A stretch of 64,000 nucleotides of DNA from DAOUJI01 sp965219565. GTDB lineage: Bacteria; Chloroflexota; Dehalococcoidia; Lucifugimonadales; JAGWBF01. The stretch is from the NCBI GenBank assembly GCA_965219565.1, contig OZ244780.1:1426001-1490000 (forward strand), written 5' to 3'. The position numbers and the translations under genes were made by a program. Under the pieces are notes generated by a model. The model was not told the DNA's origin. It saw only the letters and a list, made by a program, of their open reading frames with translations, and made no database searches. Shown here piece by piece: positions 60,058-64,000 of the stretch (positions within the stretch are counted from its first letter, which is position 1; every line of letters starts with the position of its first letter).

Positions 60058-60492
60058 ATGGCCGAGTACATACCGTCGACCAGCGATTGGGTGCGCGAGC
60101 AAGTGGAACTTTATGAGGGCAGCGGGGGCACAGAGGGGACAATGCTGCTCGATACCAGGCTGCCCGTCATCATCGTGACGAATCGGGGAAACCGGACCGG
60201 GGCAATCCGCAAGACGCCGCTGATGCGGGTGAAGGATGGGAGCAACTACGTCTTGGTGGCATCCAGAGGCGGCGCGCCAAAGAACCCGGTATGGGTGTAC
60301 AATCTCCGGGCGGACAGCAGCGTGGAGATTCAGGACGAGACCGAGGTGTATGCGATGCGGGTCCGCGAAATTGCGGACGTGGGGGAACGGGCGCGGCTGT
60401 GGGAACTGGCAGTGGCGGCGTTTCCACCCTACGATGAGTATCAGAACCGGACGAAGCGGATGATTCCGGTGTTCGTCGCTGAGCCAGCGTGA
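60058..60492 (+). CDS. Nitroreductase/deazaflavin-dependent oxidoreductase family protein
   Basis: 144 residues: YIPSTSDWVREQVELYEGSG, LDTRLPVIIVTNRGNRTGAI, RKTPLMRVKDGSNYVLVASR, GGAPKNPVWVYNLRADSSVE and VREIADVGERARLWELAVAA. This is the Ddn family pattern (TxRGxxTGxxRxxPL, SxGGxxxxPxWxxNL). A redox role with F420 or FMN is expected. The ATG has GGAGG about 12 nt upstream. Its TGA overlaps the ATG of the next dehydrogenase gene by one base, so the two are translationally coupled and may act in one pathway. Confidence 0.92.
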   Translation: MAEYIPSTSDWVREQVELYEGSGGTEGTMLLDTRLPVIIVTNRGNRTGAIRKTPLMRVKDGSNYVLVASRGGAPKNPVWVYNLRADSSVEIQDETEVYAMRVREIADVGERARLWELAVAAFPPYDEYQNRTKRMIPVFVAEPA

Positions 60493-61589
60493 TGGCAAAC
60501 AAGATCCGCCTGGGGTTTGTGGGCGCCAACGTAAACTCGACCTGGTCCTCTCAGTCGCACTTCCCGGCGCTGCTGGCCAGTCCGGATGTCGAGTTAACCG
60601 CAGTTTGCACCACCCGGCCCGAGAGCGCGGAAGAGGCTCGCAAAACCTTCGGTGCGAAGCTCGCCTTCCATGATTTCCGAGCAATGGCAGTGTCGCCGGA
60701 GATCGACGCGGTGGCCGTGGTTGTGCGGGTGCCATCGCACTATGAGGCAACGAAGGCCGCCATCGAAGCTGGCAAGCACGTCTACACCGAGTGGCCCTTG
60801 GGACGTAATACTGCCGAAGCCGAGGAACTTGCTACTCTGGCCCGGGACAAAGGTGTGCAAACCGCAGTAGGCCTGCAATCGCGAGTTAGTCCCGCATTGC
60901 TGTATATCAAGGAACAAATCGAGGCCGGCTATGTGGGCGAGGCGCTCTCGTGTCATGTGACCACTATGCGCGATGGCACGTTGGAACGCCCTTCCAGCCG
61001 CACCTGGCAGCGCGATGCGAGCCTGGGCGCAAACACCCTGACCATCGCCAACGCACACGTCATTGACGCCCTGCGCTTCGTGGCTGGCAACTTCACCCGG
61101 GTGGCGTGTATGGTCAGCACCCAAGCAAAGCAATGGTACGAGACCGATACCCAGCAGTTTGTGGAAGTCACATCTCCGGACAATGTGAGAGTCAGCGGGC
61201 AGCTGGAGAGCGGCGCGGCAGCGTCGGTCCATGTTGGAGCTGTCCCCTGGGCCGGCAGCGGCTTTCGAATGGAGATCTACGGGCGGGAAGGCACGCTGGT
61301 CGCCACGGGGAGTGTATCGTCGCAACGCGGTGAGATGCTACGGGTGCAGGGCGCACGGGGAAGCCATGAGTTGCAGGACCTGGATATACCTGAGCGTTTC
61401 GTTTATGTGCCGTCCGACTTTCCCCGCGGCGACCCCTTCAACGTCGGTCAGATGTATGCCCTGTTCGCCGAGGCGGTCCGGACCGGCCAGAGCCGGCTGC
61501 CGACGTTCGACGTGGCGGTTGATCTGCATCGTTTCATTGATACCATCAAACAGGCGTCGGATACGGGCCGGGAGTTGCCGGTTTCCTGA
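60492..61589 (+). CDS. Gfo/Idh/MocA family oxidoreductase
   Basis: 365 residues. The N-terminal Rossmann fold starts IRLGFVGANVNSTWSSQSHF and continues PALLASPDVELTAVCTTRPE, VVVRVPSHYEATKAAIEAGK, HVYTEWPLGRNTAEAEELAT. The usual EKP motif is EWP here, as in Gal80-like members. The C-terminal domain contains SRTWQRDASLGANTLTIANA, HVIDALRFVAGNFTRVACMV and GSGFRMEIYGREGTLVATGS. These enzymes are NAD(P)-dependent sugar or cyclitol dehydrogenases. Loss of the catalytic Lys in EKP may change or abolish chemistry. It overlaps the reductase gene by 1 nt and is followed by a terminator hairpin. Confidence 0.93.
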   Translation: MANKIRLGFVGANVNSTWSSQSHFPALLASPDVELTAVCTTRPESAEEARKTFGAKLAFHDFRAMAVSPEIDAVAVVVRVPSHYEATKAAIEAGKHVYTEWPLGRNTAEAEELATLARDKGVQTAVGLQSRVSPALLYIKEQIEAGYVGEALSCHVTTMRDGTLERPSSRTWQRDASLGANTLTIANAHVIDALRFVAGNFTRVACMVSTQAKQWYETDTQQFVEVTSPDNVRVSGQLESGAAASVHVGAVPWAGSGFRMEIYGREGTLVATGSVSSQRGEMLRVQGARGSHELQDLDIPERFVYVPSDFPRGDPFNVGQMYALFAEAVRTGQSRLPTFDVAVDLHRFIDTIKQASDTGRELPVS

Positions 61590-61750
61590 GGCGACATTTT
61601 CTCAAGAACCAGAAACACGCTGGCAACCAATGCCCGTAGGCGATCTGGAATTTTTGTTAGACCTGTAGCATGCCGCCGGCCTCGTTCACGCTGCATTCTT
61701 CGGCAGGACCCGTGGACCGACCTTGAAGCTGATCCGGCAGCCGAAATCCG

Positions 61751-61806
61751 AAGGCCCCGGTAGCTTCCTTTCATCACCGGGTGATGAATGCAAGTGGCGG
61801 GGCCTT
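61751..61806. terminator. Nested stem-loop between convergent genes
   Basis: The outer stem AAGGCCCCG (61751-61759) pairs with CGGGGCCTT (61798-61806), and an inner palindrome TCATCACC/GGTGATGA (61771-61787) forms a second hairpin. TTAATT follows on the plus strand and the minus strand also leaves AT-rich sequence. It sits between the convergent dehydrogenase (ends 61589) and hydrolase (ends 61831) genes and probably serves both. Confidence 0.7.
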
Positions 61807-61830
61807 AATTGATATAGCTGTAGGGAGTTG

Positions 61831-62592
61831 TTAGGCTGTCGCGGCTGCCGGTTGATGGGCCTTCAGAAAGCGCCGGGCATGGGCCACCACCTCGTCGATA
61901 TGCTCCTGGGAGTCTTTCCAGGGGAAAATAGTCACCTCAGAGTTCGGGGCGAGGTTGGCAACCTCCATCGCGCATTCGTATGGATGAGCCGGCACATCGT
62001 CGGGCGCTATCAGCAGTGGTGTCTGCAGGGTACGCACGAAGTCGCGGGAAACGGTGAAAACGAAGTCGGCGCGGTCGGTGTACATATTGGTCAGGAAGTC
62101 ATGTGCCATATCCATTGTGATTTCAGGACGCTTCTCGCAAAGGGGAGGCCCCCACCCCGTTATGTTGTTCTGGTAGAAAATGTCCGGCATCTCAGGCCTG
62201 AATCCGCTGGGTTGCATCAACGCCGCTGCGGCAACCCGCTCCGGAGCCAGCCTGAGCAGGTTGTGGATCATCGGCCCGCCGATGCAGAAGCCCATGACCA
62301 GGAACTCCTTGATGCCGAGATGGTCCATCAGCCCAAGTTGGTCCTCAGAATGGGCATCCCAGGGGCGGTCGATCTCGAGTGGGCCACTGGATTGGCCCAG
62401 ATTTGCATTGCGTAAGTCGGCGGCGATACACCGGAAGTCGTCTTTGTAAGTCTCCATAGGGTTGAAGGGCCCCGGCGGCTGCAAGGACGCCACGGTGGAA
62501 TTAAGTCCACCACCCGGAATGATCAGCAGGGGGAATCCTGAACCGACCTCTTCGTAGTAGATACGGTTGGGGCCTCTTTCGTAGAACGGCAA
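61831..62592 (-). CDS. Alpha/beta hydrolase with cysteine nucleophile
   Basis: 253 residues of the alpha/beta hydrolase fold: NRIYYEEVGSGFPLLIIPGG (oxyanion-hole region), CIAADLRNANLGQSSGPLEI, HSEDQLGLMDHLGIKEFLVM, the nucleophile elbow GFCIGGPMIHNLLRLAPERV, LLIAPDDVPAHPYECAMEVA (acidic residue) and DSQEHIDEVVAHARRFLKAH (catalytic His). The elbow has Cys in place of the usual Ser (GxSxG), as known in dienelactone hydrolases, while the rest looks like ordinary C-C hydrolases or esterases. No signal peptide is present. The substrate is unknown. Confidence 0.9.
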   Translation of the reverse strand: MPFYERGPNRIYYEEVGSGFPLLIIPGGGLNSTVASLQPPGPFNPMETYKDDFRCIAADLRNANLGQSSGPLEIDRPWDAHSEDQLGLMDHLGIKEFLVMGFCIGGPMIHNLLRLAPERVAAAALMQPSGFRPEMPDIFYQNNITGWGPPLCEKRPEITMDMAHDFLTNMYTDRADFVFTVSRDFVRTLQTPLLIAPDDVPAHPYECAMEVANLAPNSEVTIFPWKDSQEHIDEVVAHARRFLKAHQPAAATA

Positions 62593-63362
62593 GGCGATTT
62601 TCCTCCATCAGCGAGTTGCAAAGCTATTGATGTCTATCGAGCAGGCAGTCCGGAATTTGCGGTACAACAACCGGAGGCGGCGTATTGTACAGAGCTATGT
62701 TTCGTCCGCCTATTCTGGCTTTGACTCTAACCCAAGATGCCTCAAGTGGTCAACATAACGCTCCGGAAAGCCGAAAGCTGATAGATGCAGCGGCAGTTCG
62801 GTCCCCAGCCCCGAAATGCCTCCGCCAACAATGGCTATGCTCCTCGGTATTGTCCTTCTCCCGCCGGTTGCCATAGTCCCCTACGCTACCATTCCCGTTG
62901 GCTGCTGGCTAGGCAACGATAGAGACCTATATCACAAAGTATCGATGGGTGCACCCTGGAACCCGATGTTTGGGCTCACTGACCACTGGCCAGACCCGGC
63001 AGAACGCGCAGGCTTGTCGGATTCAGCTAGGAGCCTGCAGTCCGACCTCCCACCGAAACATTTACAACACACGATAGACAGGAAAAACTCCGATACTCGT
63101 GGGCGAGGGAACTGAGGCCGGCTGACTCCAACGACAGTTCACGGAGCCTCGTGTCGCTTGACCCTCCTTGGGCTGACCTAGGTAGGCTAGCGTGACTTCT
63201 CTTACCTCAGTATCGCGTAGGCCGGATACACTACTTCACAGCCGTCGTCGCCTACCGCTTAGCAGACCGGGAATGCAAGAGCGAGTGTTGATGGTCGTGG
63301 AGATAGTCGGGTGTCTGGGATTGGGTTACAATTGGTTCACCCGTTGCCAGACACCGGGACAA
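62593..63362. other. Long intergenic stretch before the methyltransferase gene
   Basis: No gene is supported in 770 bases. GTGTCTGG (63311-63318) and CCAGACAC (63348-63355) form a perfect 8-bp inverted repeat just before the methyltransferase ATG, and TACAAT (63327-63332) lies between the arms. The pair could be an operator around a -10 box. TACTCGTGGGCG at about 63095 recurs near 48560, too short to interpret. Confidence 0.4.
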
Positions 63363-64000
63363 ATGGAGGGAAACCGCATTTCCGCCGCCGCACAGTACGC
63401 CGCTTACCAGGACGCCATTGCCGCCCAGCGGGCCCGCATCTACGGCCAGGAGCTTCACGTGGACCCCTGGAGAGGGAGCACGGCCCGGCGTTTCCGCTTT
63501 GATCCACACCGAACCCTGGAGCCCAACCTGGAGGTGATAGCCTCCTACGTTCAACCCGATGACGTGGTGGTGGACGTGGGCGGTGGGGCGGGGAGGGTCA
63601 GTCTGCCCCTGTCGTTGCGTTGCCGTGAAGCCGTGGTGGTGGACCCCTCTCCCGGCATGGGGGCGGAGTTCGACGCCAGCCGCCTGGAGGCGGGAATTGC
63701 CAACGCCCGCAGGGCGCAGTCTAGTTGGCTGGATGCTGAGGGCATCACCGGCGATGTGGTGTTCTCGGCGGACGTGGCCTATTTTGTGCGGGACATCGTA
63801 CCCTTTGTGGAGAAACTGGAGTCCGCCGCCCGACGCCGGGTGATGATTACTCTGTGGAGCGTGTCGCCTCCCAACAGCTTCGGTCCGCTCTTCCGGCAGG
63901 TCTACGGGGAAGAACAGGAGCCGGTTCCGGGGTTCCAGCAGTTAATGGCGGTCCTGTGGGAGATGGGGACCTTGCCTGACCTTCGGATGCTGCCGGAACC
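63363..64000 (+). CDS. SAM-dependent methyltransferase (3' end outside window)
   Basis: Open from the ATG at 63363 to the right edge, at least 212 residues. The start reads MEGNRISAAAQYAAYQDAIA, then QRARIYGQELHVDPWRGSTA. Motif I is VVVDVGGGAGRVSLPLSLRC, the post-I acidic residue is in EAVVVDPSPGMGAEFDASRL, and VVFSADVAYFVRDIVPFVEK, LESAARRRVMITLWSVSPPN follow, as in class I methyltransferases of the Methyltransf_11/25 type. The substrate is unknown. No Shine-Dalgarno is visible before this ATG, so a leaderless message or another start is possible. Its upstream region carries a perfect inverted repeat. Confidence 0.85.
   Translation, partial: MEGNRISAAAQYAAYQDAIAAQRARIYGQELHVDPWRGSTARRFRFDPHRTLEPNLEVIASYVQPDDVVVDVGGGAGRVSLPLSLRCREAVVVDPSPGMGAEFDASRLEAGIANARRAQSSWLDAEGITGDVVFSADVAYFVRDIVPFVEKLESAARRRVMITLWSVSPPNSFGPLFRQVYGEEQEPVPGFQQLMAVLWEMGTLPDLRMLPE

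Noticed and set aside
48540..63106. Shared TACTCGTGGGCG words near 48560 and 63095
   Set aside because: Only about 12 exact bases with weak flanking similarity; not enough to call a repeat family.
1..64000. tRNA or rRNA genes
   Set aside because: Scanning for T-loop (GGTTCGAAT-like) sequences with cloverleaf context and for conserved rRNA segments gave no supported candidate. A dedicated covariance search was not possible.

Overview
The window looks like part of a chromosome of an uncultivated, G+C-rich bacterium. My best guess is Chloroflexota, in the SAR202/Dehalococcoidia direction. This is an inference from gene content: lipoproteins with Thr/Pro-rich linkers, a solute-binding protein with a V-T-R/Q-E-V stalk, LLM flavin oxidoreductases, DUF1177 and AroM proteins, deazaflavin-type reductases, amidohydrolases, and frequent GTG and TTG starts. 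No rRNA, tRNA or CRISPR array was seen.

Region 1 (1-25 kb) is rich in cell-surface proteins and signalling genes. On the minus strand an operon encodes a trypsin-like protease lipoprotein, an in-frame downstream PQQ-type beta-propeller separated from it by a single TGA, and a leucine-rich-repeat lipoprotein that runs off the left edge. Next come a secreted duplicated-domain protein followed by an OmpR-type regulator and its histidine kinase, with an 11-bp-period direct repeat upstream that may be the regulator's operator. Then follow a very large secreted protein joining a PEP-synthase/PPDK-like catalytic core to Ig-like and cadherin-like repeats, a DUF1330 protein, and a nucleobase permease with an extra C-terminal domain. 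A Cache-domain lipoprotein, a secreted beta-sandwich repeat protein and a single-chain GAF-PAS-kinase-receiver-winged-helix regulator close the region. A leader sequence of about 150 bp occurs three times, each time divergent from a surface-protein gene. Two copies precede a regulator gene (one complete, one collapsed to a 90-residue chimera) and one is orphaned. A truncated copy of the giant surface gene and a 124-bp MITE-like insertion lie in the same area.

Region 2 (25-40 kb) is metabolic: a sulfite-oxidase-type molybdoenzyme, an S51 peptidase, a trans-sulfuration PLP enzyme, an LLM monooxygenase, and AroM and DUF1177 proteins. These are divergent from an oligopeptide-type ABC importer (binding protein plus two permeases, no ATPase genes) and an amidohydrolase. 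The layout suggests uptake and breakdown of a small peptide-like or amino-acid-derived substrate.

Region 3 (40-43.4 kb) holds prophage or plasmid debris: a terminase fragment, small orphan genes, a winged-helix membrane protein and a decayed HTH gene with a better-preserved paralogue at 53.8 kb.

Region 4 (43.4-64 kb) mixes housekeeping genes (ABC-F ATPase, threonine ammonia-lyase, TypA/BipA) with accessory genes: two HEPN-like proteins or relatives, an HD-domain protein beside an SDR and a PEP-mutase-like remnant, two deazaflavin-type reductases, an intact-looking IS1182-family element with 9-bp target duplications, a Gfo/Idh/MocA dehydrogenase, an alpha/beta hydrolase with a cysteine nucleophile, and a methyltransferase cut by the right edge.
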